A model generated the notes under the pieces. That model was given only the letters and a program-made list of their open reading frames with translations. It searched no databases and had not been told where the DNA came from. From NCBI RefSeq assembly GCF_019049105.1, contig NZ_JAHQZR010000015.1, positions 1-64,000 on the forward strand: a stretch of DNA of 64,000 nucleotides, written 5' to 3'. The DNA comes from Leucobacter chinensis (GTDB lineage: Bacteria; Actinomycetota; Actinomycetes; Actinomycetales; Microbacteriaceae). Numbering within the stretch: the first letter of the stretch is position 1; each line of letters opens with the position of its first letter. Position numbers and translations under genes: made by a program. Shown one piece after another: positions 24,021 to 33,222 of the stretch.

Positions 24021-25112
24021 ATGGAAGCCTCGAATACCCCTCCCGTGCATATCCGACCAGAAGTGCTCGCGGTTCCCGCTTACAAGCAGGGCGCGACGCC
24101 AGAGAAGAAGGGCTACAAGCTCTCAAGTAACGAAAACCCATTCCCTCCTTTGCCCGCAGTGCAGCGGGCCATCGCTGAAGCCCAGGTCAACCGCTACGCC
24201 AATGCAGCGCTGCCAGAGCTCAAGGCCAAGATCGGTGAGCTCTACGGGCTCGACCCGGCCACGAGCATGCAGCGCGTGCACGTCGGTGCAGGGTCAGTGT
24301 CGATTCTGTATCAGCTCGTGCAAGCAACCGTCGCCCAGGGCGACAACTTCATTTACCCCTGGCCCAGTTTTGAGGGCTACCCGATGCTCGCCCTCGTGGC
24401 CGGCGGCGAGGGTCGCGGCGTTCGCGGCAACGATGACGGAACGCACAACCTCGACGCCATGGCCGATGCGATCGATGAGCGCACCCGCGCCATCATGGTG
24501 TGCACGCCCAACAACCCGACCGGGCCCATCGTCACGAAACAGCAGTTCGCGAGCTTCATGCAGCGTGTGCCCTCGAACGTGCTCGTCGTGCTCGACGAGG
24601 CCTACGCCGAGTTCGTGACCGATCCTGAGGCCGTGCGCGGCGACGAAGAGGTTGGCAAGTACGAAAACCTCGTCGTGTTGCGCACCTTCTCGAAGGCCTA
24701 CGGCCTCGCTGGTCTGCGTGCTGGCTACGGCGTCGGCCACCCCATGATCTGGGAGGCCTGCCGCGTCGTCGGCATTCCGCTCTCGGTGTCGCCGCAGGCT
24801 GAGGCGGCAGCGCTCGCCTCGCTCGAAGCCGAGTCGACACGGCAGTTGAAAGAGAACATTGCGGTGCTCGTTGAGCGGCGCGAACGGCTCGTCCAGGGGC
24901 TTCGTGAACAGGGTTACGAGGTCGCCGAATCGCAGTCAAACTTTGTCTGGTTACCGCTAAGAGACAATTCGCAGGAATTGGCTTTAGCCTTTGCAGAACA
25001 AGGGACCCTTGTACGTAACTTCGCTGGTGAAGGTGTGCGCATCTCTGTCGGCGAAGAAGAGAGCACCCACGAAGTGCTCCGAATTACCGCAGCATTCCAA
25101 CAGGGAGCGTGA
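24021..25112 (+). CDS. Histidinol-phosphate / aromatic aminotransferase (HisC-Pat family)
   Basis: A 363-residue PLP enzyme of fold type I. Key parts are KLSSNENPFPPLP near the N-terminus, CTPNNPTGP, VLDEAYAEF and the PLP-lysine motif RTFSKAYGLAGLRAGY, with the C-terminal carboxylate-binding Arg in VRISVGEEE. No his genes are nearby, and the next genes encode branched-chain 2-oxoacid dehydrogenase, so it is more likely a Pat-like aminotransferase making 2-oxo acids than part of histidine synthesis. Start choice is uncertain: ATG 24021 or 24015 or 23991, none with a good ribosome site. TACACT at 24008-24013 would make 24021 leaderless. The stop overlaps a GTG, but the next gene probably starts at 25118. 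Confidence 0.85.
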   Translation: MEASNTPPVHIRPEVLAVPAYKQGATPEKKGYKLSSNENPFPPLPAVQRAIAEAQVNRYANAALPELKAKIGELYGLDPATSMQRVHVGAGSVSILYQLVQATVAQGDNFIYPWPSFEGYPMLALVAGGEGRGVRGNDDGTHNLDAMADAIDERTRAIMVCTPNNPTGPIVTKQQFASFMQRVPSNVLVVLDEAYAEFVTDPEAVRGDEEVGKYENLVVLRTFSKAYGLAGLRAGYGVGHPMIWEACRVVGIPLSVSPQAEAAALASLEAESTRQLKENIAVLVERRERLVQGLREQGYEVAESQSNFVWLPLRDNSQELALAFAEQGTLVRNFAGEGVRISVGEEESTHEVLRITAAFQQGA

Positions 25113-25117
25113 CACCT

Positions 25118-26335
25118 ATGAGGATCGACATCAATGATCCAGAACCCATTCGCTTTCTCGACGCCGAAGGAACCTTCGCGCCGAGCGAAAGCGCTCAAGA
25201 ATATCTCGCAGAGATCGAGGCACTTGACACCGAAGAGGTGCAAGAGTGGTACCGCGCAATGGTGCGCGCCCGAGCCTTCGATACCGAGTGCACCAACCTG
25301 CAACGTCAGGGGCAACTCGCCCTGTGGGCACCGAGCCTGGGGCAAGAGGGCTGCCAGGCGGGTCTCGCCTTCGCTGCCGAGCCCCAAGACCATCTGTTTC
25401 CCGCTTACCGCGAGCACCTCGTGGCCGACGTGCGCGGCGTCTCGATGCTTGACCTCGCGGCGCAGTTTCGCGGCCTGACCCACGGTGGCTGGGACGTGAA
25501 TGACCCGAAAAACGGCAACTTTCACCTCTACACCCTCGTGCTCGGCGCGCAGGCACAGCACTCGCAGGGCTTCGCGCTCGGCATGGTGCTCGAGGCCAAG
25601 TTGAAGGCCGGCGATAACGCCCTCGACCCGGGTGAAGCAGGTACTCCGACCGACGCGGCCGTGATCAGCTTCTACGGCGACGGCACGACGAGCCAGGGCG
25701 ATGCCAACGAGGCACTCGTGTTTGCCCAGAGCTACCAGTCACCCACTGTCTTTGTGGTGCAAAACAACCAGTACGCGATCTCGGTGCCCGTTGCACGCCA
25801 GTCACGCACCCCGATTTACCGTCGTGCGGTTGGCTTCGGTATTCCCGCCGTGCAGATCGACGGCAACGACGCGCTCGCGGCCTACGCCGTGGGCAAGCGG
25901 TTCATGCGCCACGCTCGTGAGGGTCACGGGCCCTCATACATCGAGGCGCTCACCTACCGCATCGGCGCCCACACCACGAGCGATGACCCCACGCGCTACC
26001 GCGAGAACGAAGAGCTCGATTCGTGGCGCCAGAAAGACCCGATCGTGCGCCTCGCAGGTTACCTACGTAGCAAGGGTGTGCCCGAGGAATTCTTTGAGAC
26101 GGTCGACGCCGAGGCCACGGCCCACGCTCGCACCATTCGCGACGAGATTCTCGCGCTGCCCCCGATCGACACGACCGAAATGTTCGACCACGTGTACGCC
26201 GAACAGCACCCCCGCATTGATGAGCAGCGCGAATGGGCGCTGCAGTACGAGGCGTCATACGACGACCAGGCGGCGGCGCCATCACCCGCGCCAGTAGCGA
26301 GTGGCTCAGGCCAGAAGGGAAACCGCGCAGCATGA
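25118..26335 (+). CDS. bkdA: Branched-chain 2-oxoacid dehydrogenase E1 component, alpha subunit
   Basis: A 405-residue ThDP enzyme subunit. The ThDP/Mg motif YGDGTTSQGDANEAL with NNQYAIS follows the family pattern, and the phosphorylation-loop-like region YRIGAHTTSDDPTRY is typical of BCKDH/PDH E1alpha. With E1beta it decarboxylates 2-oxo acids from valine, leucine and isoleucine and reductively acylates E2. ATG 25118 fits GGGAG about 11 bases upstream; GTG 25109 is an alternative. A 35-residue Ala/Pro-rich tail follows the catalytic domain. The order aminotransferase-E1alpha-E1beta-E2 points to bkd rather than pyruvate dehydrogenase, which in actinobacteria usually has a fused AceE. Confidence 0.9.
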   Translation: MRIDINDPEPIRFLDAEGTFAPSESAQEYLAEIEALDTEEVQEWYRAMVRARAFDTECTNLQRQGQLALWAPSLGQEGCQAGLAFAAEPQDHLFPAYREHLVADVRGVSMLDLAAQFRGLTHGGWDVNDPKNGNFHLYTLVLGAQAQHSQGFALGMVLEAKLKAGDNALDPGEAGTPTDAAVISFYGDGTTSQGDANEALVFAQSYQSPTVFVVQNNQYAISVPVARQSRTPIYRRAVGFGIPAVQIDGNDALAAYAVGKRFMRHAREGHGPSYIEALTYRIGAHTTSDDPTRYRENEELDSWRQKDPIVRLAGYLRSKGVPEEFFETVDAEATAHARTIRDEILALPPIDTTEMFDHVYAEQHPRIDEQREWALQYEASYDDQAAAPSPAPVASGSGQKGNRAA

Positions 26336-27381
26336 GTCAGAACACCACCGCACTCACCGCCCCAGGGGCAGCGACCACGGGCACGGCCCCCGCTGCCGCT
26401 CCCGAAACCGAATCGCTCGCGATCGCGAGGGCCATTAACGCTGGCCTACGCGACGCGATGCGTAACGACGACCACGTCGTGCTGCTCGGCGAAGACATCG
26501 GCACGCTCGGCGGCGTCTTTCGCGTGACCGACGGCCTGCAGAAGGAGTTCGGCACCGCACGCGTGCTCGACACCCCGCTCGCAGAGGCCGGCATCGTCGG
26601 CTCGGCCATCGGCCTCGCCATGAACGGCTTCAGGCCCGTCGTCGAGATTCAGTTTGACGGCTTCGTCTTTCCCGCCTTCAACCAGATCACGACGCAGCTC
26701 GCGAAGATTCGCAATCGCTCAGAGGGCACGATCGATATGCCCGTCGTGATCCGCTTGCCCTACGGCGGCCACATCGGCGCCGTCGAGCACCACCAGGAGA
26801 GCCCCGAGGCATACTTTGCCCACACCGCGGGCCTCAGGGTTGTGAGCCCCGCAAACGCAAACGACGCTTACTGGATGATTCAAGAGGCGATTCGTTCGAA
26901 CGATCCCGTGATCTTCATGGAGCCCAAGGCGAAGTACTGGCAAAAGGGTGAGGTGCGCAAAGACGCACCCGGCGCCCCGATGCACAGCTCGCTCGTCGCC
27001 CGCGAGGGCAGCGACATCACGCTCATCGGCTTCGGCGCCATGGTCACGACGCTCATGCAGGCGGCCGAGATCGCTGAGAGCGAGGGCGTGAGCGCCGAGG
27101 TGATCGACCTGCGCACGATCTCACCCCTCGACTACGGGCCACTCGTGGCCTCGGTGCAGAAGACCGGCCGCGCGGTCGTCGCCCAAGAAGCGCCAGAAAA
27201 CGCGAGCGTCGGCTCAGAAATCGCTGCAACGCTCAGCGAGAAGTGCTTCTTCTCGCTCGAAGCGCCGGTGCTCAGGGTGAGCGGCTACGACCTGCCGTTC
27301 CCGCCCGCGGGCCTCGAAAAGCAGTACCTGCCCGACGCCGATCGCGTGCTTGAAGCCGTCGACCGCGCAATGAATTGCTAG
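26332..27381 (+). CDS. bkdB: Branched-chain 2-oxoacid dehydrogenase E1 component, beta subunit
   Basis: A 349-residue transketolase-like subunit that pairs with E1alpha as an alpha2beta2 tetramer. Visible motifs are [57 protein letters not shown], the HHQE catalytic/E2-contact loop ([14 protein letters not shown]) and the C-terminal DLRTISPLD. An Ala/Thr-rich extension of about 25 residues precedes the core. ATG 26332 overlaps the E1alpha stop by 4 bases (ATGA), indicating coupled translation and equal subunit supply. Confidence 0.92.
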   Translation: MSQNTTALTAPGAATTGTAPAAAPETESLAIARAINAGLRDAMRNDDHVVLLGEDIGTLGGVFRVTDGLQKEFGTARVLDTPLAEAGIVGSAIGLAMNGFRPVVEIQFDGFVFPAFNQITTQLAKIRNRSEGTIDMPVVIRLPYGGHIGAVEHHQESPEAYFAHTAGLRVVSPANANDAYWMIQEAIRSNDPVIFMEPKAKYWQKGEVRKDAPGAPMHSSLVAREGSDITLIGFGAMVTTLMQAAEIAESEGVSAEVIDLRTISPLDYGPLVASVQKTGRAVVAQEAPENASVGSEIAATLSEKCFFSLEAPVLRVSGYDLPFPPAGLEKQYLPDADRVLEAVDRAMNC

Positions 27382-27413
27382 CGCGCCCACCGCGCAGAAA
27401 TAACGAGGAAATC

Positions 27414-28862
27414 GTGAGCAATAATGAATTTGCCCTGCCCGACGTGGGCGAGGGGCTGACCGAGGCAGAGATCGTCACGTGGGCAGTGAAGCCCGGCGAC
27501 GAGGTGCACCTGAACCAGGTGATCTGCGAAATTGAGACCGCAAAATCGCTCGTCGAACTGCCCTCGCCCTTCGAGGGCGTCGTCGCCGAGCTGCTCGTCG
27601 ACATCGGCACCACGGTTCCCGTGGGAACGCCGATTCTTCGCATGCAGGGCGATGGCCAGGACGCGGATCCCGCTTCAGACGGCGGCGCCGAGGCCCCCGC
27701 GGCGCAGGCTGCCGCCCCTGCCGCGGCACCTGCGGCAACCGAGGCCTCTGGCGATGACGACAACTCCGGCGCCGTGCTCGTCGGCTACGGCACGGGCGGC
27801 GCGGTCAAGAGCCGCCGCGGCGCGCGCCAGGCTGCCGCACCCGCTGCTCCTGCCGCCGCTCCAGCAGCGGCACCGGGGGCTGCTCCCGCTCAGGCGGCCG
27901 CTGCCCAGACCGCGGCTGCGGCACCCGCGACCGGCTCCACCCCCGAGGTCCCAGCGCCGGGCAAGGTTCTCGCAAAGCCGCCCGTTCGCAAACTCGCCAA
28001 AGATCTCGGCATCAACCTCTCAAGCGTGACCCCGACGGGCGCGCACGGTCAGGTGCTGCGAGACGACGTGCTTGGCCACGCGAGTGCTGCCCCCGCGGCG
28101 GCTGTTGGCTCGGGTATGGCTGGCGTGCCCACCGCTCCGCGCCCCGCCACACCACAGTTCACCTCGAACGGCGAACGCGAAGAGCGCGTGCCAGTGAAGG
28201 GTATTCGCAAGGTCGTCGCGCAGGCCATGGTCGAGAGCAAGTTCTCGGCGCCGCACACCGGCGTGTACGTCGACATCGATGCGACGCGCACGATGGAGTT
28301 CGTGAAGCGGCTCAAGACCTCGGGCTCGTTCGAGGGCGTGCGCGTTTCGCCGCTGCTCATCATGGCGAAGGCCGTGACCTGGGCGCTCGCGCGCAACCCC
28401 GAGATCAACTCGGCGTGGGCCGACACCGAGATCGTTCGCCGCAACTACGTGAACCTCGGCATCGCCGCGGCGACCCCGCGTGGCCTGGTGGTTCCGAACA
28501 TTAAAGATGCGCACCTGCTCAGCCTTCGCGAGATGGCTCAGGCGATCGAGACTCTCACCGACCGCGCCCGCGCTGGCCTCACACAGCCCGCCGAGATGCA
28601 GCATGGCACGATCACGATCACGAACGTCGGCGTCTTTGGCGTCGACTTCGGCCTGCCGATCTTGAACCCCGGCGAGACCGCGATCATGGCGATGGGCTCG
28701 ATCAAAGAGAAGCCCTGGGTCGTTGACGGCGAGGTGCGCCCCCGCATGGTCACGACCGTTGGCGGATCATTCGATCACCGCGTCGTCGACGGCGACGTCA
28801 TCTCGAACTTCGTCGCCGACGTGGCTTCGGTGCTCGAGGAGCCCGCGCTACTGCTCGACTAG
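27414..28862 (+). CDS. bkdC: Branched-chain 2-oxoacid dehydrogenase E2 (dihydrolipoyl acyltransferase)
   Basis: A 482-residue core acyltransferase. A single lipoyl domain occupies residues 4-80, with lipoyl Lys44 in EIETAKS. An Ala/Pro-rich flexible linker covers about 85-185, a peripheral-subunit-binding domain lies near 190-225 ([20 protein letters not shown]), and a catalytic domain ends with [12 protein letters not shown], carrying the catalytic His and Asp. The start is GTG 27414 with GAGGAA upstream. It transfers the acyl group to CoA, giving isobutyryl-, isovaleryl- or 2-methylbutyryl-CoA. The E3 dihydrolipoyl dehydrogenase gene is not in this window and is probably shared with other complexes. 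Confidence 0.92.
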   Translation: MSNNEFALPDVGEGLTEAEIVTWAVKPGDEVHLNQVICEIETAKSLVELPSPFEGVVAELLVDIGTTVPVGTPILRMQGDGQDADPASDGGAEAPAAQAAAPAAAPAATEASGDDDNSGAVLVGYGTGGAVKSRRGARQAAAPAAPAAAPAAAPGAAPAQAAAAQTAAAAPATGSTPEVPAPGKVLAKPPVRKLAKDLGINLSSVTPTGAHGQVLRDDVLGHASAAPAAAVGSGMAGVPTAPRPATPQFTSNGEREERVPVKGIRKVVAQAMVESKFSAPHTGVYVDIDATRTMEFVKRLKTSGSFEGVRVSPLLIMAKAVTWALARNPEINSAWADTEIVRRNYVNLGIAAATPRGLVVPNIKDAHLLSLREMAQAIETLTDRARAGLTQPAEMQHGTITITNVGVFGVDFGLPILNPGETAIMAMGSIKEKPWVVDGEVRPRMVTTVGGSFDHRVVDGDVISNFVADVASVLEEPALLLD

Positions 28863-28894
28863 CAGCCACCGCGCGCGCCACGTGCCACGACACT

Positions 28895-28925
28895 CGTGCG
28901 GCCGGCCTTCGGGCTTGGCCGCACG
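28895..28925 (+). terminator. Hairpin after the bkd operon
   Basis: CGTGCGGCC (28895-28903) pairs perfectly with GGCCGCACG (28917-28925) around a 13-base loop containing TTCG. No T-run follows, so it would be a weak or Rho-assisted terminator. Confidence 0.45.
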
Positions 28926-28991
28926 GGTGCGGGGCTATCCACCAGCCACACGGGCTCGACGCCCCGCGGCGCTGACAGTACAGTGGAGCCT

Positions 28992-29453
28992 ATGCACTAC
29001 TGGGAGCTGGCCAAAGAAGATCAGCGGGCACTTCGCCCCGAAGATTTCATGCTCACCCGCGAGTTCACGACTCGCTGGCGTGACAACGACGCGTGGGGGC
29101 ACCTGAACAATGCCGCCTATTACGAGTACTTCGACAACGCGATTAATGACTGGTTTCTCGAGCAACTCGGGCCGACGCTCTCGCACGACGCAACGCTGCA
29201 GTTCGTCGCGGAGTCTGCCTGCCGCTACTTTCGCGAAACGGCCTACCCGAGGCCCCTCATCGTGGGCGTGCGCGTCGCCCGCCTCGGACACTCGAGCATC
29301 ACCTTCGAGCTCGGTCTCTTCGACGCCCCCGACGGCGTGGTTGGCGACATCTGCGCGCTCGGACGCTGGGTGCAGGTCTTCGTCGACGGCGAGACACGCA
29401 CCCCGGTCTCGGTTCCCGAGTCGGTGCGCGCGATGATCGCCGCGGCGAGCTAG
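28992..29453 (+). CDS. Acyl-CoA thioesterase, hot-dog fold (4-hydroxybenzoyl-CoA thioesterase type)
   Basis: A 153-residue single-domain hot-dog protein. The active-site helix and loop read TTRWRDNDAWGHLNNAAYYEYFDNA, the classical YbgC/4HBT pattern with the catalytic Asp in the RDND segment. The start ATG 28992 has GGAG upstream. It follows the bkd genes in the same direction after a hairpin and probably hydrolyses short or branched acyl-CoAs, perhaps to relieve CoA trapping when BCKDH runs fast. The precise substrate is not evident. Confidence 0.85.
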   Translation: MHYWELAKEDQRALRPEDFMLTREFTTRWRDNDAWGHLNNAAYYEYFDNAINDWFLEQLGPTLSHDATLQFVAESACRYFRETAYPRPLIVGVRVARLGHSSITFELGLFDAPDGVVGDICALGRWVQVFVDGETRTPVSVPESVRAMIAAAS

Positions 29454-29558
29454 CGGATCACGCCCGGCCCGCCCTGGCGCGCCTGCCTGCCCGGCCTCGT
29501 TGCCTGCCCTCGTGCCCGGCCCGGGCCCCGGTTTTGGGCCTCTGAGAGCTGACTCGCG

Positions 29559-29618
29559 AAATTGTTTGCACTTTTCGCCCCAAAACACGCCAAAACCGCC
29601 CAAAAGTGCAAACAATTT
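29559..29618. repeat. Palindrome between convergent genes (17-bp arms)
   Basis: AAATTGTTTGCACTTTT (29559-29575) is perfectly complementary to 29602-29618, around a 26-base loop with three AAAAC/AAAAG-type runs. It lies between the thioesterase gene and the convergent TauE gene and could end both transcripts. The gap 29454-29735 holds nothing else recognisable. Confidence 0.85.
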
Positions 29619-29735
29619 GGGCGGCAGGAGCCGGGGGCGCGGATCGGGCCAGCGAGCAGCCAGAAAAGCCATAGGCCCAGGCTCGCCAGGCCCGGCCAGC
29701 TGCAGGCCCGTCCAGCTGCAGGGCCCCACCACCCG

Positions 29736-30524
29736 CTACTTCTTCGAGCGCAGCGCCTTGAAGACCATCTGCCCGAGCACGTAGGCCAGCAGAATCGAGA
29801 AGGCGACGTTCGACCAGAAGGGCGAAATGTACACGGCGATGAGTGAGCCGACGGGTGAGAGCACACCGGCGGTCACGCCGAGGAAGAGGGCCGAGCGCAG
29901 GTCGACGTTGCCTCGCTTGACGTTACCGAGGGTGCCTGAGATCGATCCGGGAATGAGCATGATGAGCGAGGTTCCCTTGGCGATGAGGTCGCTCGCGCCG
30001 AAGAAGAACATGAGGGCGGGCACGACGACAACGCCGCCGCCAACGCCGAGTAGGCCTGAGAGAATGCCGGTCACGAGGCCGAGCACGACGAGCAGCGCGC
30101 CGGTGAGCAGGTCGATGTCGATCTGGGCGTCACGCTGCGGCACGACGAACCAGAGGCTCACGACGACACCGAGCAGGAAGATCATGAAGAGCCAGCGCAA
30201 AAACCCGGTCGGTACGCGCGACAGCAGGTAGCTGCCTATCTGCGCGCCGATGACGATGCCGACGGCGAGTAGTACCGCGGCGAGCCAGTCGACGTTGCCC
30301 TGCACGCCGTAGCTAATGCCGCCGATGATGGCTGCGGGAAGGATCGCGGCAACCGAGGTGCCCGCCGCGAGGCGCTGCTGAAACCCGAGAAAGAGCACGA
30401 GCATGGGCACGAGCACGACGCCGCCGCCGATGCCGAAGAGGCCGGAGAGCAGGCCCGTGATCGCTCCGAGAACGATGAGCAGTGGTGCCGAGGGGTTGGG
30501 TTTGGTGAATTCAGTGGTGTTCAT
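29736..30524 (-). CDS. TauE/SafE family sulfite/anion exporter-like membrane protein
   Basis: A 262-residue integral membrane protein with the internal duplication of the TauE/SafE family. GAITGLLSGLFGIGGGVVLVP in the first half is repeated as GLVTGILSGLLGVGGGVVVVP in the second half. About eight membrane segments are expected. Members export sulfite, sulfoacetate or other anions, or are uncharacterised. The start is ATG 30524. It lies upstream-to-downstream with the gamma-glutamyltransferase operon on the same strand (about 58 bases apart). If co-transcribed, export of a sulfur product of glutathione breakdown is an appealing but unproven link. Confidence 0.88.
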   Translation of the reverse strand: MNTTEFTKPNPSAPLLIVLGAITGLLSGLFGIGGGVVLVPMLVLFLGFQQRLAAGTSVAAILPAAIIGGISYGVQGNVDWLAAVLLAVGIVIGAQIGSYLLSRVPTGFLRWLFMIFLLGVVVSLWFVVPQRDAQIDIDLLTGALLVVLGLVTGILSGLLGVGGGVVVVPALMFFFGASDLIAKGTSLIMLIPGSISGTLGNVKRGNVDLRSALFLGVTAGVLSPVGSLIAVYISPFWSNVAFSILLAYVLGQMVFKALRSKK

Positions 30525-30582
30525 AGGGTGACGTTCCTGTCGTGTGGTCGGTGCGTGGGGCTGCGTGGGCGCGTGCCCAGCG

Positions 30583-32247
30583 CTACCCGTCGCCGACCGT
30601 GCCTGAGCCTTCGCCAGCGTTCGTGCCTTCGCCAGCGCCGGGGCCTTCTCCCGAGCCCCAGGCTTCGCCCGAGCCCTCGGCGTGGCCTGAACGGTGCACG
30701 ACGATCGCCGAGCCGTCAGAACGCGGATCGCTCGCGGCCGTATACCCGGTCACGCCGTTCGAGGCGTCGCTTGCCCCGTCGAGGCGCACGACGTTTGAGT
30801 GGCCGAGCTCCTCGTCGTAGGCGGGCACAACGCGCAGGGTGAAGCCCGCGGCCGTCATCGAGTTCTTGGCCTCTTCGGGCACGTCGTTCTCGACGAGCAC
30901 GGTCGGCGCGCCGTCGGTCGTGAGCTCCTCGACCATCCAGCGCGGCGCATGGGTCGCGGTATGGGGGTCGGCGCCCTCGGCGGCCATGCGCTGCAGGAGT
31001 TGCGCGTGGATTTGGGGCTGGGCCGATCCGCCCATGGTTGCGGGAACGTATGCGAGCTCTTCGCCGCGCATGACCATGACGGGCATGAGGGTGTGGCGGG
31101 GGCGCTTGCCGGGCTCGAAGGCGTTCGGCGAGGCGGGGTCGAGAGAGAACGAGGTTCCGCGGTTTTGAAAGATGATGCCGGTGTCGGGCTCGAGAATGTG
31201 GGCTCCGAAATCCCAGTACACCGAGTTGATGAACGAGACGGCCCAGCCGTCGGCGGTGACGGCCGAGAAGCCAACGGTGTCACCCGAGGCCTTCGCTTCG
31301 GCGAGCAGCGCTTCGGCGGGAGCGGCCGCCGCAACGAGTTCGGTCCCGGTTGCTCCGCCAAAGGTTGGGTCTGAGAGCGAAGCGGTGCGCACGAGGTTGC
31401 TCTCGAAGAAGGCCTGGGCGAGCGCGCCAGCGCCAGCGCCGAGCGGATCGTCGATGCCAGCGCTGATCGCGTCGAGCGCACGCAGCAGCATGAAGCCCGA
31501 GGTGTTGGGCGGGCCGGTGAGCACGCGTAGGCCCTGGAAGCTCGTTTCAATCGGCTCGTCCCAGAACGGGGCGTAGGCCTTGGTGTCTTCAAGGGTGATG
31601 GTGCTGCCGAGGCGCGCGAGGCCCGCGATCCACCGTTCGGCGAGGGCACCCTCGTAGAAGGCGTCGGGGCCGCCGGCCGCGAGCTCACGCAGCGACTCGG
31701 CGAGGGCCGGCTGCACGAGTGGGGCGCCCTCGGGCAGAGGCGATCCGCCCGGGTAAAAAATGGGTTGCGCGCCAGCGTCCTGGCCGAGGGTGGCCTGCGC
31801 ATTGATGAGTTCGCGGGCCACCGAGCGTGAGTTCGGGAAGCCGTCTGAGGCAAAGCCGATGGCGGGGGTGAGGTGCTCGGCCCAGTCGCGGGTGGCGCCG
31901 AGCTCGTGTAGGGCCTGCCAGCCGCGAATGCCGCCGGGAACGGTTACGGTGTCGATGCCGCGCAGGGGCAGCGCGTCGCCGTGCTTTTCGCGCAGCGCCT
32001 CGAGGCTCTGGCCCGAGGGGGCCGTGCCGGTCGCGTTGAGGAAGCGGATCTTGCCGTCTGGGCTGCGTACGATTGCGACGAGGTCGCCGCCGAGCGCAAC
32101 GTTGTTCGGGTACACGACACACAGGGTCGCGGCAGCCGTGATGGCGGCGTCAATCGCGTTGCCTCCGGCTTCGATAACGGCTGCGCCGGCCTCGGTCGCG
32201 AGGTGGTGTGAGGTCGAGATGGCACCCAGGGGGGCGGGGTTCGTCAC
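30583..32247 (-). CDS. Gamma-glutamyltransferase family protein
   Basis: A 554-residue Ntn-hydrolase precursor that should self-cleave into two subunits. The N-terminal half starts with SHHLATEAGAAVIEAGGNAIDAA and VYPNNVALGGDLVAIV. The presumed nucleophile Thr is in SGDTVGFSAV, where the usual motif is TTH-(L/F)-S, so the His after the Thr is replaced. The GGSAQP motif (family GGxxxP) is present. There is no signal peptide, so it is probably cytosolic. The last 35 residues are a Gly/Glu/Ser-rich repeat tail. The start is GTG 32247 overlapping the regulator stop (GTGA). It likely cleaves gamma-glutamyl peptides or a related amide; the divergent peptide transporter may bring its substrate. Confidence 0.85.
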   Translation of the reverse strand: MTNPAPLGAISTSHHLATEAGAAVIEAGGNAIDAAITAAATLCVVYPNNVALGGDLVAIVRSPDGKIRFLNATGTAPSGQSLEALREKHGDALPLRGIDTVTVPGGIRGWQALHELGATRDWAEHLTPAIGFASDGFPNSRSVARELINAQATLGQDAGAQPIFYPGGSPLPEGAPLVQPALAESLRELAAGGPDAFYEGALAERWIAGLARLGSTITLEDTKAYAPFWDEPIETSFQGLRVLTGPPNTSGFMLLRALDAISAGIDDPLGAGAGALAQAFFESNLVRTASLSDPTFGGATGTELVAAAAPAEALLAEAKASGDTVGFSAVTADGWAVSFINSVYWDFGAHILEPDTGIIFQNRGTSFSLDPASPNAFEPGKRPRHTLMPVMVMRGEELAYVPATMGGSAQPQIHAQLLQRMAAEGADPHTATHAPRWMVEELTTDGAPTVLVENDVPEEAKNSMTAAGFTLRVVPAYDEELGHSNVVRLDGASDASNGVTGYTAASDPRSDGSAIVVHRSGHAEGSGEAWGSGEGPGAGEGTNAGEGSGTVGDG

Positions 32248-32969
32248 TTGGCTTCCTCTTCTCCTTCGGTGCCCGCGAGCTGAATTTGCTGGGCAATGTC
32301 GACGACGTGGGCACGGGCCTCTTCTTCGGCGAGTGCGCCGTCGCGGGCCTCGATGGCCTCGAAAATACGGCGGTGGGCGACGCTCGACGCGTGGCGGCGT
32401 TCGCGGGTCTGGTAGCGGCTCGCGCGGCTTGGCGCGATCTGCTGGGCGATGTGCGTGTTGATGAGCGCGAGCAGCGGGTTGTGCGTGTACTGCGCGATCG
32501 ACTGGTGAAAGGCGCGGTCGAGTTCGGCGTAGCGCTCTTTCGTGACATCCTTTTCCATCGCCTCGACGAGGCTGCGCAACTGTTCGACGTCGCGGTCGGT
32601 CGCGCGGCCTGCGGTGATGCGGGCGATGGGCGGCTCGACGATCGCGCGCAGCTCCATGATGTCGGTGATCTCGGGGTCGACGCCGCTCACGGCCGACGCG
32701 ATGAGGTCGGCCATGGGGCTTTGCTCGCCGGGGCTTAAGACGATGGTGCCGCGGCCTGGGCGGCGGTCGATGAGCCCGCGGTTTTCGAGCTCGCGCAGTG
32801 CCTCGCGAATCGAGACGCGCGAGACGCCGAGCTGCTCTGCGAGCTCGCGTTCGGGTGGGAGCCGGTCGCCTGGGGCGAGCTGCCCGTCGAGTATGAGTCG
32901 TTCGAGATCGACTGAGAGACGATCGGGCAGCGAAAGCGTCGTCGCTTTCTTGAGCTGGCTCCAGTCCAT
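32244..32969 (-). CDS. GntR family regulator, FadR/FCD subfamily
   Basis: A 241-residue regulator. The N-terminal winged helix reads LILDGQLAPGDRLPPERELAEQLGVSRVSIREALRELENRGLI. The FCD domain follows, with the metal/ligand pattern ELDRAFHQSI and SSVAHRRIFEAI. ATG 32969 has AAAGGAAG upstream; a longer frame to 33032 has no site. It is co-transcribed with the gamma-glutamyltransferase gene and diverges from the POT transporter. The palindrome TGGTCAGACCA in the gap matches the FadR-group consensus and is its likely operator. Confidence 0.9.
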   Translation of the reverse strand: MDWSQLKKATTLSLPDRLSVDLERLILDGQLAPGDRLPPERELAEQLGVSRVSIREALRELENRGLIDRRPGRGTIVLSPGEQSPMADLIASAVSGVDPEITDIMELRAIVEPPIARITAGRATDRDVEQLRSLVEAMEKDVTKERYAELDRAFHQSIAQYTHNPLLALINTHIAQQIAPSRASRYQTRERRHASSVAHRRIFEAIEARDGALAEEEARAHVVDIAQQIQLAGTEGEEEAK

Positions 32970-33051
32970 CGTCACTTCCTTTCGCATGTGGGGTCGGTTG
33001 ATGGTGCGATGAGCCCCAAAACACTCTTTCAAAGCCTGGGCAAATACGCAA

Positions 33052-33081
33052 TTGACAGAACCCGCTCGAACCGGGTAAGTT
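33052..33081 (+). promoter_or_regulatory. Promoter of the POT transporter gene
   Basis: TTGACA (33052-33057), an 18-bp spacer and TAAGTT (33076-33081). The -35 is a perfect consensus. The start would be near 33088, about 135 bases before the ATG, with the regulator palindrome just downstream in a roadblock position. Confidence 0.55.
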
Positions 33082-33100
33082 CACTTATCGTTCGAGCTGT

Positions 33101-33111
33101 TGGTCAGACCA
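33101..33111. promoter_or_regulatory. FadR-type operator TGGTCAGACCA
   Basis: A perfect 11-bp palindrome with central A, matching the TGGTCnGACCA core known for FadR-group GntR proteins. It lies in the 253-base gap between the divergent regulator/gamma-glutamyltransferase operon and the peptide transporter. CGTTCG (33089-33094) and CGAACG (33117-33122) form an outer, wider inverted repeat around it. Confidence 0.7.
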
Positions 33112-33222
33112 TCTTACGAACGAGACTAACATTCACGGTCTTGAATGCAAAACACACGAGCCGTGGCCATACACCCATCAACGGAATGTGCGGTTACACC
33201 CGCGAAGCATCCTGGAGGATCA

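Noticed and set aside
27690-27970. Ala/Pro repeat in E2 as an unusual insertion
   Set aside because: Flexible Ala/Pro linkers between lipoyl and catalytic domains are normal for E2 proteins.
32248-33084. N-terminal extension of the gamma-glutamyltransferase to 833 residues
   Set aside because: The extra part is a shadow of the FadR-type regulator gene; homology starts at the GTG at 32247.
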